Of a DNA stretch of 10,057 nucleotides, positions 1-6,899 are shown piece by piece (position 1 is the stretch's first letter; each line of letters opens with the position of its first letter). The notes beneath the pieces were generated by a model that ran no database searches, had not been told where the DNA came from, and worked only from the letters and a program-made list of their open reading frames with translations. Where the stretch lies: contig WFQS01000439.1 in the NCBI GenBank assembly GCA_015486915.1, positions 1-10,057 of the forward strand, given 5' to 3'. This stretch comes from Desulfobacteraceae bacterium (GTDB lineage Bacteria > Desulfobacterota > Desulfobacteria > Desulfobacterales > Desulfobacteraceae). The position numbers were made by a program, and so were the translations under genes.

Positions 1-16
1 TAGTTATACTGCAAAT

Positions 17-34
17 TACAGGCCGGGACCTGTA
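17..34. promoter_or_regulatory. Dyad TACAGG-N6-CCTGTA, possible activator site
   Basis: A perfect 6-bp inverted repeat with a 6-bp GC-rich spacer (CCGGGA) stands out in an otherwise AT-rich region. It lies about 195 bp upstream of the sigma-54 candidate, a usual distance for an enhancer-binding activator. No T run follows on either strand, so it does not look like a terminator. The binding protein is unknown, and such a short dyad can arise by chance. Confidence 0.3.
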
Positions 35-227
35 CAAAATCTAAAAAAAATCATATTCCCCACATTACGTTAGACTGAACTGTTTTAATTTAATTTTATA
101 TCTTATTGCAAAATACCGGACAACATCTGATATTTCGTAGAAATTTTTATATAGGCATACCTGCTGTTTATGTTTTTTTACTAAAATATATTGTGATATC
201 AAATAATTATACTTTAATTAATTAGTT

Positions 228-243
228 TGGCATAATCTTTGTA
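228..243 (+). promoter_or_regulatory. Candidate sigma-54 promoter
   Basis: The sequence TGGCATAATCTTTGTA fits the -24/-12 consensus TGGCACG-N4-TTGCA. The GG of the -24 box and the G of the -12 box are exactly 12 bp apart, as required. Mismatches are the sixth and seventh positions and TTGT in place of TTGC. Transcription would start near 254, leaving about 80 nt of leader before the first gene. A sigma-70 reading is possible (CATAAT at 231-236 as -10), but no good -35 box precedes it. If real, the operon depends on an NtrC-type activator that is not encoded in this window. Confidence 0.5.
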
Positions 244-320
244 ACAATAAAAAATTAATGCAGACCATCGTGCACCACAGACACAGACGGGAACAACAGA
301 AAACTAATAGCTTAACGGCC

Positions 321-329
321 AAAGGAGGG
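321..329 (+). promoter_or_regulatory. Ribosome site fixing a TTG start
   Basis: AAAGGAGGG ends 5 nt before the TTG at 335-337. No in-frame ATG lies close downstream; the next methionine is residue 58, past the conserved N-terminal His. This site is therefore the main support for a TTG start. Confidence 0.75.
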
Positions 330-334
330 CCTAA

Positions 335-754
335 TTGAAAACAAATAAAATTGATCACATTTGTATAGCAGTTAAAGATCTTGAACAGGCGCGCAAGATA
401 TGGGAGCCGGTTCTCGGAAAAACAGAACCTGATGATGCTTATATTGACGAGCCGGAAAAAATTAAGGTTGCACGCTACTGGATAGGTGGGGTTGGTTTTG
501 AACTCATGGAATCCACGACACCTGACGGAGATGTAGCGAAATTTATTGAAAAAAGAGGCGAAGGGATAATGCTCATCAGTTTAAACGTTGATAATACCAG
601 GGAGTCCATGGCTGAGCTAAAAGAAAAAGATTATCCGTTTATTGGTGGCGCAAGACCATTTCGCGATTGTGAATTTTCATTTATTCATCCCAAAAAAATG
701 AGTGGGGTATTACTCGAACTCATCGATTACAAATGGGATGAATTAAAAAAATAG
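335..754 (+). CDS. VOC-superfamily protein, methylmalonyl-CoA epimerase-like
   Basis: This 139-residue protein has the length and layout of methylmalonyl-CoA epimerase: two beta-alpha-beta-beta-beta halves, starting with DHICIAV (His8) and ending with HPKKMSGVLLELI (His118-Pro119, Glu128). Compared from memory with the Propionibacterium enzyme, His8 and Glu128 keep their metal-ligand positions and Glu56 (FELMES) sits at the Gln ligand. The conserved His-His after GEG is Met79-Leu80, so one of four expected ligands is missing. The family moves a proton at the alpha carbon of acyl-CoA thioesters, and CoA thioesters are the currency of this pathway. Its true reaction is unknown. It could bind an aryl-acyl-CoA, use another metal geometry, or be a binding protein. 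Initiation is from TTG behind a strong ribosome site. It is first in the cluster, 63 bp ahead of the amidohydrolase. Confidence 0.8.
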   Translation: MKTNKIDHICIAVKDLEQARKIWEPVLGKTEPDDAYIDEPEKIKVARYWIGGVGFELMESTTPDGDVAKFIEKRGEGIMLISLNVDNTRESMAELKEKDYPFIGGARPFRDCEFSFIHPKKMSGVLLELIDYKWDELKK

Positions 755-769
755 TATTCTCGCTATTTT

Positions 770-789
770 CTGTTTGAATCTGTTTGAAA
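770..789. repeat. Tandem 10-bp repeat
   Basis: CTGTTTGAAT is followed directly by CTGTTTGAAA, a 9-of-10 tandem duplication with one helical turn as its period. It lies between the VOC gene and the ribosome site of the amidohydrolase gene. It may be replication slippage or a phased protein site; nothing else in the sequence decides. Confidence 0.5.
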
Positions 790-817
790 TTACTAATTAA
801 TAAGAAGGAGGTTCGTA

Positions 818-2170
818 ATGCTGGATCTGATCATTAAAAATGGTAAAGTCTTTATCCCTGAACAGGGCTTATTGGATCTTGAAGTAGGAATAAAAGACGG
901 AAAAATTGTTGCCCTTGAAAATAATCTGTCAGGTGCGGAAAAAGAGCTGGATGCCGCAGGTAATATTGTTATGCCGGGTGTAATTGACCCCCATATTCAT
1001 CTTGGAATTTTTAATGACTTTGCCCATGAATGTGAACATGAGACCAGGGCAGCCCTTGCCGGCGGCGTAACAACCTGCGGTATATATATGGGCGGGGATC
1101 AGTCATATCTGAATCAGGTGGAAGACCTTATCAATATTATTGAAGCAAAATCATCCGTTGATCTCTTTATGCATTTAGCGATTTTTACTGAAGAGCAGTT
1201 AGCTGAAATGGAAAAATATTACGAAAAATTTGGTATCACATCATTTAAATTCTATATGGCAGGTGTTAAGGGGGTTTTCCCAAATGTTAGTGACGGCTTT
1301 ATCTATGAAGGTTTTAAAAAAATAGCAAAATTCGGTGATAAGGCAACCGGATGCGTTCATTGTGAAGACCAGTCCATTATTGATATTGCCTTTGAAAAAG
1401 TATCCGCCAGTAAACCTGATGGAAATCTTGCGGACTGGGCTGAGACAGGACCTGACATGGCTGAAGAAGAGGCCATTATCCGTGCGTGCTTTCTTGCTGA
1501 AAAAGCAGGCAGCAGATTGTATATTGTTCATATATCCACAAAAGACGGGGCAAATCGCCTTGCAAAAATAAAAGAAAACGAAAATGTCAGGGTTTTTGGT
1601 GAAACAACTTCAGCTTATCTTACTGTAAATAAATATGGTGAATTCGGATTAAAGGGTAAGATGCTTCCTCCCTTAAGAGATTTATCGGATAATGACGGTC
1701 TGTGGAATGCCGTAAAAAACGACACCATTGATTCTTTTGGAACCGACAATGTCAGCATGAACCTTGAAGTAAAGCAGGAGGAGAACGGAATGTTAGGGGC
1801 AATGCCCGGTTATCCCATTCTTCAGACCCATTTCCCTGCAATTGTCAACGAAGGATTTCACAAACGGGGTGTTGACATTGAAACCATCATAACAAAGGCA
1901 ACTTTGAATCCTGCGAAAATTTTCGGACTTTATCCCAAAAAAGGCGTCATAGCAGTGGGCAGCGATGCTGATATTGTAATTTTTGATCTTAATCATGAAA
2001 GGACAGTTAACAGCAAAGAGCTTTTTTCCTATGGCGATTTTTCGCTTTTTGAAGGGCAGACTCTCAAGGGATGGCCTGATACCGTTATAAAAAATGGTAA
2101 AATCGCATATGCAGATGGTGATATAATTGTGGAACCGGGAACCGGAACCTTTTTGAAAAGGACCTTATAA
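818..2170 (+). CDS. Dihydropyrimidinase/hydantoinase-type amidohydrolase
   Basis: This 450-residue metal-dependent hydrolase belongs to the cyclic-amidase group (dihydropyrimidinase, hydantoinase, allantoinase, dihydroorotase). Visible marks in order: His59-x-His61 in GVIDPHIHLG; Lys144 in TSFKFYMAG, the lysine that is carboxylated to bridge two metals; His181 in CVHCED; His238 in YIVHIS; ETTSAYL at 262-268 where hydantoinases have ETCPQYL; KMLPPLR at 281-287; and Asp310 in FGTDN. The full binuclear metal set is therefore present. The residue after Asp310 is Asn, where most relatives have His. Length is normal and the ATG follows a perfect AAGGAGGT (805-812). The family opens cyclic amides or imides, but the substrate here is unknown. 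Its place just before the phenylglyoxylate dehydrogenase genes suggests an aryl-linked substrate such as a phenylhydantoin or aryl lactam. That is inference; it could also be unrelated to phenylacetate. Confidence 0.85.
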   Translation: MLDLIIKNGKVFIPEQGLLDLEVGIKDGKIVALENNLSGAEKELDAAGNIVMPGVIDPHIHLGIFNDFAHECEHETRAALAGGVTTCGIYMGGDQSYLNQVEDLINIIEAKSSVDLFMHLAIFTEEQLAEMEKYYEKFGITSFKFYMAGVKGVFPNVSDGFIYEGFKKIAKFGDKATGCVHCEDQSIIDIAFEKVSASKPDGNLADWAETGPDMAEEEAIIRACFLAEKAGSRLYIVHISTKDGANRLAKIKENENVRVFGETTSAYLTVNKYGEFGLKGKMLPPLRDLSDNDGLWNAVKNDTIDSFGTDNVSMNLEVKQEENGMLGAMPGYPILQTHFPAIVNEGFHKRGVDIETIITKATLNPAKIFGLYPKKGVIAVGSDADIVIFDLNHERTVNSKELFSYGDFSLFEGQTLKGWPDTVIKNGKIAYADGDIIVEPGTGTFLKRTL

Positions 2171-2177
2171 AAAATGT

Positions 2178-2213
2178 TTGATTTTCCAAAATTAAAGATA
2201 GTTAGAAAATCAA
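2178..2213. repeat. Perfect 9-bp inverted repeat in intergenic gap
   Basis: TTGATTTTC (2178-2186) and GAAAATCAA (2205-2213) are exact reverse complements around an 18-nt AT-rich spacer. The repeat fills the gap between the amidohydrolase stop and the ribosome site of the gamma-subunit gene. No U tract follows, so a terminator is unlikely. It could be an operator, or an mRNA stem that separates expression of the leader genes from the dehydrogenase genes. Confidence 0.5.
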
Positions 2214-2229
2214 TTAGCGAGGAGATGTG

Positions 2230-2796
2230 ATGTTTGAGATGCGTTTTCATGGACGGGGAGGTCAGGGAGCTGTTATGGCATCCAAAATTCTGGCAAAAGC
2301 CCTTGTCGAAGAAGGTCATGTTGCAAAGGCTATCCCTTCATTCGGGTTTGAAAGACGAGGTGCTCCGGTATCCGCTTTTTTACGTTTCGATGACAGGGAG
2401 ATCAGGCAGGTAACAAATATTTATCATCCGGACTGTATAGTGTGTCTTGACCCTACCCTTTCGAAATCTGTGGATATTTTTCAGGGAATCAATGATAATG
2501 CCATACTTGTTCAGGCAACAAAGAAAGATATCTCTGAATTATCATTCCCGGATACTATTTCAAAGGTCGGTTTATGTGATGCCTTTGGACTTGCCATGGA
2601 GTTAATAGGAAGACCCATTACAAATACAATTATGCTTGGTGTATTTGCTAAAACCACGGGGCTTGTGTCTGTTAAATCAATTAATAAAGCAATGGAATCC
2701 ACGGCGTTCAGGGATGCTGCCCTGAATAAAAATATTATTGCTGTGCAAACAGGGTATGAGAGAACAAAAGTATTTGATTTAAAGGAGGCATCATGA
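2230..2796 (+). CDS. padE: Phenylglyoxylate dehydrogenase gamma subunit
   Basis: This 188-residue protein is the gamma subunit of a multi-subunit 2-oxoacid oxidoreductase, the part equivalent to domain III of pyruvate:ferredoxin oxidoreductase, which helps bind CoA. It opens with FHGRGGQGAV, the family signature, followed by PSFGFERRGAPV. It has no cofactor motif of its own. The ATG at 2230 is chosen because GAGGAG at 2219-2224 sits 5 nt from it; a GTG at 2227 would add one residue but leave only 2 nt. The stop overlaps the next start as ATGA, implying translational coupling. The order of subunits downstream (delta, alpha, FAD epsilon, Fe-S/TPP beta) matches PadEFGHI of Aromatoleum evansii as I recall it, which is the basis of the name. 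A related oxidoreductase acting on another aryl- or alkyl-2-oxoacid cannot be excluded. Confidence 0.75.
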   Translation: MFEMRFHGRGGQGAVMASKILAKALVEEGHVAKAIPSFGFERRGAPVSAFLRFDDREIRQVTNIYHPDCIVCLDPTLSKSVDIFQGINDNAILVQATKKDISELSFPDTISKVGLCDAFGLAMELIGRPITNTIMLGVFAKTTGLVSVKSINKAMESTAFRDAALNKNIIAVQTGYERTKVFDLKEAS

Positions 2797-3086
2797 TTAA
2801 ACAATCCATTCCCACCTTTGACAGTTCAACCATTCCCAATGATTTATGCCCCATTGCAACTAAATTTGTGTTTCTCAGAACCGGTGACTGGAGGGCAATG
2901 CGCCCTGTCCTCAACAGGGAAAGATGTGTGAAATGTGCCACCTGCTGGCTCTACTGCCCTACCCAGTGCATTGTGGAAAAAGCAACATGGTTTGAAGCAA
3001 ATCTTGATATCTGCAAAGGATGCGGAATCTGTGCAGAGGAATGCCCCCAGAATGCGATCAAAATGGAAGAGGAGACTGAAAAATGA
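2793..3086 (+). CDS. padF: Phenylglyoxylate dehydrogenase delta subunit, 2[4Fe-4S] ferredoxin
   Basis: This 97-residue ferredoxin-like subunit carries two classical 4Fe-4S motifs, CVKCATCWLYCP (Cys45, 48, 51, 55) and CKGCGICAEECP (Cys74, 77, 80, 84). Two further cysteines (19, 59) lie outside them. The N-terminal 40 residues are an extension typical of delta subunits of 2-oxoacid oxidoreductases. It would take electrons from the TPP subunit and pass them on towards the FAD subunit. It starts 4 nt inside the preceding gene (ATGA), with AAAGGAGG at 2781-2788 as ribosome site, and ends with another ATGA overlap into the alpha-subunit gene. This tight coupling suggests equal production of the three subunits. 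Confidence 0.8.
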   Translation: MIKQSIPTFDSSTIPNDLCPIATKFVFLRTGDWRAMRPVLNRERCVKCATCWLYCPTQCIVEKATWFEANLDICKGCGICAEECPQNAIKMEEETEK

Positions 3087-4279
3087 CCGAGTACATTGTT
3101 TGTGACGGGAATGAAGCTGCAGCATGGGGAGTTGCCAAAGCCAAACCCGATATGGTTGCAGTATATCCTATTACTCCCCAGTCTTCACTTGCCGAGTATA
3201 TTGCTCAGTTTGTGGCCGACGGGATAATCAAAGCAGACTTAATGGATGTGGAGGGAGAGCACAGTGTATTGTCGGTTCTCCAGGGAGCATGCCTTGCAGG
3301 GGCAAGAACATATACGGCCACCTGCGGCCAGGGGCTTGCTTTTATGTTTGAACCCTATTTCCGGACTCCGCCTTTAAGGCTTCCCATTGTCATGTCCATT
3401 GTAACAAGGGACGGCATTACACCTCAATGTGTGTGGGGAGGTCAGCAGGATGCCATGACAGTGCGGGAAGTAGGCTGGATTCAGATGTATTGTGAAACAA
3501 ACCAGGAAATTCTCGATACCATGATTCTGTCCTACAGAATAGCAGAAAACAGAGAAGTTATGCTGCCGGTAAATGTCTGTCATGATGGGAATTACCAATC
3601 CTATGGAGTTGAACGGGTTTTAATGCCGGATCAGGATATGGTGGACGGGTTTCTCGGTGAAAAAAATACAAACTGGCATGCAGCTCTTGATCCGGAAAAA
3701 CCCATGGGAATAGATCCTTTAACAGGCGGTGCAGGCGGTGTGGGACCGGCACGTTTTGTAAGATATAGAAAAGGCTCCTGCAAAGGAATGCAAAATGCCC
3801 TTAAAGTGATCACAGATGTCCATGAAGAATGGGGTAAACTCACTGGAAGACATTACTCTCCCCTGGTTGAGGAGTACAGATTGGACGATGCTGATTATGC
3901 CATTGTCACCATTGGCGGCATGACCGGAGCCGGTAAAGATGCTGTTGATGAAATGCGTATTAAAGGTGAAAAAGTTGGCCTTATCAAAGTTAAAACTTTT
4001 CGGCCCTTTCCACAGGAAGCCCTGTTAAAAGCGGTTTCTAAAGTTGGTGCCGTGGGTGTTGTTGACAGGTCGGTAAGTTTCGGATGGAATTCAGGCCCCA
4101 TGTTTCAGGAACTTTTGGGAGTGCTTTATCAGATGGATAAAAGAATTCCTGCGCTAAGTTTTATCGGAGGTCTGGCAGGGGCTGACATTACCATAAACGA
4201 TTTCAAAGACACAATTATGACAACAAAGAAAGCATTAAACGGTGATCTGCCGAAATCAACAATCTGGATAAATGAATAG
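3083..4279 (+). CDS. padG: Phenylglyoxylate dehydrogenase alpha subunit
   Basis: This 398-residue protein is the alpha subunit (domains I and II) of a 2-oxoacid:acceptor oxidoreductase. It contains YPITPQS at 28-34, VEGEHS at 56-61 with the glutamate that in relatives contacts the TPP aminopyrimidine ring, and ATCGQGL at 79-85. The C-terminal domain from about residue 265 (YAIVTIGGMTGAGKDAV) is the transketolase-like domain II. With the beta subunit it would decarboxylate phenylglyoxylate and transfer the benzoyl group to CoA. Length is normal for the family. The start overlaps the delta-subunit stop, and the next gene begins 9 nt after its stop. The substrate cannot be read from this sequence alone. 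It rests on the five-gene order and the adjacent PadB/PadC-like genes; pyruvate or 2-oxoglutarate homologues share the same motifs. Confidence 0.78.
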   Translation: MTEYIVCDGNEAAAWGVAKAKPDMVAVYPITPQSSLAEYIAQFVADGIIKADLMDVEGEHSVLSVLQGACLAGARTYTATCGQGLAFMFEPYFRTPPLRLPIVMSIVTRDGITPQCVWGGQQDAMTVREVGWIQMYCETNQEILDTMILSYRIAENREVMLPVNVCHDGNYQSYGVERVLMPDQDMVDGFLGEKNTNWHAALDPEKPMGIDPLTGGAGGVGPARFVRYRKGSCKGMQNALKVITDVHEEWGKLTGRHYSPLVEEYRLDDADYAIVTIGGMTGAGKDAVDEMRIKGEKVGLIKVKTFRPFPQEALLKAVSKVGAVGVVDRSVSFGWNSGPMFQELLGVLYQMDKRIPALSFIGGLAGADITINDFKDTIMTTKKALNGDLPKSTIWINE

Positions 4280-4282
4280 GTG
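4278..4282 (+). promoter_or_regulatory. Weak ribosome site favouring ATG at 4289
   Basis: AGGTG overlaps the alpha-subunit stop codon and lies 6 nt before ATG 4289. A GTG at 4280 in the same frame has no comparable site and would add only three residues (VLI) before the Rossmann strand. The ATG is preferred. Confidence 0.5.
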
Positions 4283-4288
4283 CTTATC

Positions 4289-5545
4289 ATGCATACCAAA
4301 TATCTTATTATTGGCGGAAGCCATGCAGGACTTACAGCTCTTGACTCCATCAGGCGTTACGACAGCGAAGCTTCCCTGACACTGGTGACAACGGAAAAAA
4401 GACAGCCTTATTCTCCAACTGTTCTGCCCTATGTGATTTCCGGCAAGGCAGAACCGGAGAATACTGATATCAGGTCATCTGACTATTTTGAAAACCTTGG
4501 TGTAAATTATATAAACGGTGCTTCTGTCACCGGTATGAACACCGGGAACAACCAGGTGGAGCTGGACAGCGGGCAAACAATTAACTATGAAAAACTTCTC
4601 ATTGCAACTGGCGCTAATGCCATGGTCCCGCCCATTCCCGGAATAGAGGATGTGGAGTTCTTTTCCATCCGCACCATGGCTGATGCTGAAAAAATCAGAA
4701 AAAACATGTCTCAGGCTAAATCCGCACTTATCATAGGGGCAGGATTTATTGGAATGCACCTTGCAGAAAATCTTGCGAACTCGGGTTTAAAGGTAACCAT
4801 TGTTGAAAGCTGCAGTAATATCATGCCTGCTGCCTTTGATACCGGTGCATCCAATATAATTAAAAATGTGTTTGCTGAAAACGGAATTACCATACTCACC
4901 GATAAAAAAGTGGCAAAGGTTTATAAACGCGACAACCAGAGCGTTCTTGAGCTTGCCGGTGGAGATGAAATTGCAGGAGACATGCTTTTCGTTGCAACCG
5001 GAATCAGGCCCAATACCGGGTTTCTTGAAAAAAGTGAAATTCAATGCAGCAATGGAATAGATGTCGATGCAAGAATGCGTACATCGGTTCCAAATGTCTG
5101 GGCAGCAGGAGATGTTGCATCTGCTCCTGATTTTTTCTCTGAAAACAAAACCACAGGCGGAACCATACCAAGCGCAACAGCTCAGGGGAAGACTGCCGGT
5201 ATGGATATGTCTGAAGATTCCTATGTTAAGGATTATCCTGGAAATTTGAATATGAACACCTTTGGATTTTTTGGAAATTCTGCTTTTTCCATAGGAAACG
5301 TTGCAGATACATTTTTAGACATTAGTTCAGAAGTCGAAATAGAAAATGATCCGGAAAAAAAGAGTTTTTGTAAATTTATTTTTGACGGCTCTGTTTTAAC
5401 AGGGGTTTCTGCAATTAATATGAGGCTTGATCCCGGGATATTAAAGGATATGATCCTGCGTAAAACAGATCTTTCCGCGAAAAAAGAAGAATTTATAAAA
5501 ACTCCCCTTGCAACCGGAAGACAGGTTATGAGGGAATTGTTTTAA
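4289..5545 (+). CDS. padH: Phenylglyoxylate dehydrogenase epsilon subunit, FAD/NAD(P) oxidoreductase
   Basis: This 418-residue flavoprotein is of the NADH oxidase/ferredoxin reductase fold. Marks in order: an N-terminal FAD Rossmann strand YLIIGGSHAG (residues 5-14), ATGA (106-109), the NAD-binding LIIGAGFIG (147-155) ending in an acidic Glu173, and the second FAD motif VWAAGDVA (270-277). The acidic residue after the NAD fold favours NAD over NADP. No redox-active Cys pair is visible near the flavin, so it is not a disulfide reductase. In the Aromatoleum enzyme this subunit passes electrons from ferredoxin clusters to NAD+, which makes the complex NAD-reducing rather than ferredoxin-reducing. 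Its position between alpha and beta genes matches padH. By sequence alone it could be called a rubredoxin- or ferredoxin-NAD reductase. Confidence 0.78.
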   Translation: MHTKYLIIGGSHAGLTALDSIRRYDSEASLTLVTTEKRQPYSPTVLPYVISGKAEPENTDIRSSDYFENLGVNYINGASVTGMNTGNNQVELDSGQTINYEKLLIATGANAMVPPIPGIEDVEFFSIRTMADAEKIRKNMSQAKSALIIGAGFIGMHLAENLANSGLKVTIVESCSNIMPAAFDTGASNIIKNVFAENGITILTDKKVAKVYKRDNQSVLELAGGDEIAGDMLFVATGIRPNTGFLEKSEIQCSNGIDVDARMRTSVPNVWAAGDVASAPDFFSENKTTGGTIPSATAQGKTAGMDMSEDSYVKDYPGNLNMNTFGFFGNSAFSIGNVADTFLDISSEVEIENDPEKKSFCKFIFDGSVLTGVSAINMRLDPGILKDMILRKTDLSAKKEEFIKTPLATGRQVMRELF

Positions 5546-5571
5546 ACAGTTTTAAAAAAAGGAGATAGGTT

Positions 5572-6891
5572 GTGAGTAAAAGTTACTCTACCATTGCTTT
5601 TTATCCGGATAAATGTGACGGGTGTGATGACTGTGTGAAGGCCTGTGCTTTGCTTTACGGCAATGGAGATTCCATTGACAATTCACGTATTCAGCTTGTC
5701 AAAGATCAAAACGATAAATTCGGATTGGCTTTGTGCCGTCAGTGTGCAGAGCCTGAATGTGTTCAGAATTGTCCTGTAGGTGCCCTTTCAAAGGACCCGG
5801 ATACGGGTGTTATTACCTGCGATGATTCCTGTGTTGGCTGCAAGATATGTACTCTGAGCTGTGCCTATGCAGGAATAACCACCAATGTACTTACAAATCA
5901 GGTCATGAAATGTGATCTTTGCGGCGGAGATCCTGCATGCATAAAAGCGTGTGAAAAAGGGGCATTACAACTGCTTCATAACAATGATCTGTATGAAGCC
6001 TGGGGTGATAAAGAAGATCTTGTAGCTCCTGGTATTTCAGCCTGCCTTGGCTGCAACACAGAGCTTCTTTTCAGACATACCCTAAGAAAAATAGGCTCGA
6101 ATACTATTCTTGCTATTCCGCCGGGATGTACTGCAGGAGTTGGTGCAGTAGGTTTTAACGGGGTCACAGCCACCAAGGTGCCGTCCTTTCATCCCCTGCT
6201 TACTAACACATCCTCCATGCTTGCCGGAATAAAAAGGTATTATAACAGGATAGGACGGGATATTACCATGATGGCCTTTGCAGGAGACGGCGGTACAGCT
6301 GATGTTGGGTTTCAGTCCCTTTCCGGTTCTGCAGAACGTGGCGAGCAGATGATTTACATATGTATCGATAATGAAGGCTACATGAATACAGGTGTTCAAA
6401 GATCAAGCACAACACCCTATGGATCCTGGACATCAACTACACCTGTGGGGTCAGTTTTAAAAGGTAAAACCCGCGATGCCAAATACCTTCCCATGATTAT
6501 GGTGATGCATAACTGCGAGTATGTTGCAACTGCTTCAACTGCTTTTATGGATGATTATTACATGAAACTTGATAAGGCCAGTGAAGCATCAAAAAAGGGA
6601 ATGGCATACCTGCATGTATTTTCTCCATGTCCCACAGGCTGGCGGTATCCTACAGAAAAACTCATTGAAGTAGGAAGAAAAGCAGTGGAATCAAATATTG
6701 TCCCTTTGTGGGAATATACAAACGAAACAAAAAAACTCGAGTTCACCCACCCGGTGGATAATCCTGTTCCGGTCGAAGACTATCTTTTTCTGATTGGTAA
6801 ATACAAACACCTTGATGAAAACCAGATTAAATTCATTGAGGATATCAGAGACAGGAGAATTGAGATGCTGAGAAATCTTTCAAAATCATAG
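5572..6891 (+). CDS. padI: Phenylglyoxylate dehydrogenase beta subunit, Fe-S/TPP fusion
   Basis: This 439-residue protein joins two modules. Residues 1-135 form a ferredoxin domain with sixteen motif cysteines in four groups (15/18/21/25, 55/58/63/67, 87/90/93/97, 114/117/123/127), the HycB/DmsB-like pattern for four 4Fe-4S clusters. From about 150 on it is a TPP-binding beta subunit: CLGC (158-161) and Cys186 (PPGC), probable ligands of the proximal cluster; GDGG (238-241) with Asn267 (IDNEGY) for Mg-TPP; and NTGVQRS at 272-278, a family signature. Ordinary beta subunits lack the N-terminal domain, and this fusion is a known feature of the phenylglyoxylate enzyme. It begins with GTG, 7 nt after AAAGGAGA, 26 bp past padH. 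The domains would wire the TPP site to the FAD subunit. The protein looks intact and cytoplasmic. Confidence 0.82.
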   Translation: MSKSYSTIAFYPDKCDGCDDCVKACALLYGNGDSIDNSRIQLVKDQNDKFGLALCRQCAEPECVQNCPVGALSKDPDTGVITCDDSCVGCKICTLSCAYAGITTNVLTNQVMKCDLCGGDPACIKACEKGALQLLHNNDLYEAWGDKEDLVAPGISACLGCNTELLFRHTLRKIGSNTILAIPPGCTAGVGAVGFNGVTATKVPSFHPLLTNTSSMLAGIKRYYNRIGRDITMMAFAGDGGTADVGFQSLSGSAERGEQMIYICIDNEGYMNTGVQRSSTTPYGSWTSTTPVGSVLKGKTRDAKYLPMIMVMHNCEYVATASTAFMDDYYMKLDKASEASKKGMAYLHVFSPCPTGWRYPTEKLIEVGRKAVESNIVPLWEYTNETKKLEFTHPVDNPVPVEDYLFLIGKYKHLDENQIKFIEDIRDRRIEMLRNLSKS

Positions 6892-6899
6892 AACTGCCA

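Larger units (their letters stand above)
1..334. other. Non-coding upstream region, AT-rich
   Basis: No open reading frame with a credible start and ribosome site is visible on either strand in this stretch. It is clearly more AT-rich than the genes after it, with long A and T runs. It contains the dyad at 17-34, a small inverted repeat ATTTC-GTA-GAAAT at 132-144, the palindrome TGATATCA at 194-201 and the sigma-54 promoter candidate at 228-243. This is most simply the control region of the downstream operon, with room for an activator to bind upstream of the promoter. The neighbouring gene on the left lies outside the window. Confidence 0.7.

Noticed and set aside
1241..1571. Overlapping open frames on both strands inside the amidohydrolase gene
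   Set aside because: They are shadows of a gene with clear active-site motifs, have no ribosome sites, and encode no recognisable domain. The same applies to the antisense frames within the pad genes.
2131..2149. GGAACC-type short repeats near the end of the amidohydrolase gene
   Set aside because: They encode ordinary residues (EPGTGTF) in frame, cannot fold on themselves, and are explained by codon choice.
2227..2229. GTG start for the gamma subunit
   Set aside because: It is only 2 nt from the ribosome site and adds one residue; ATG 2230 has normal spacing.
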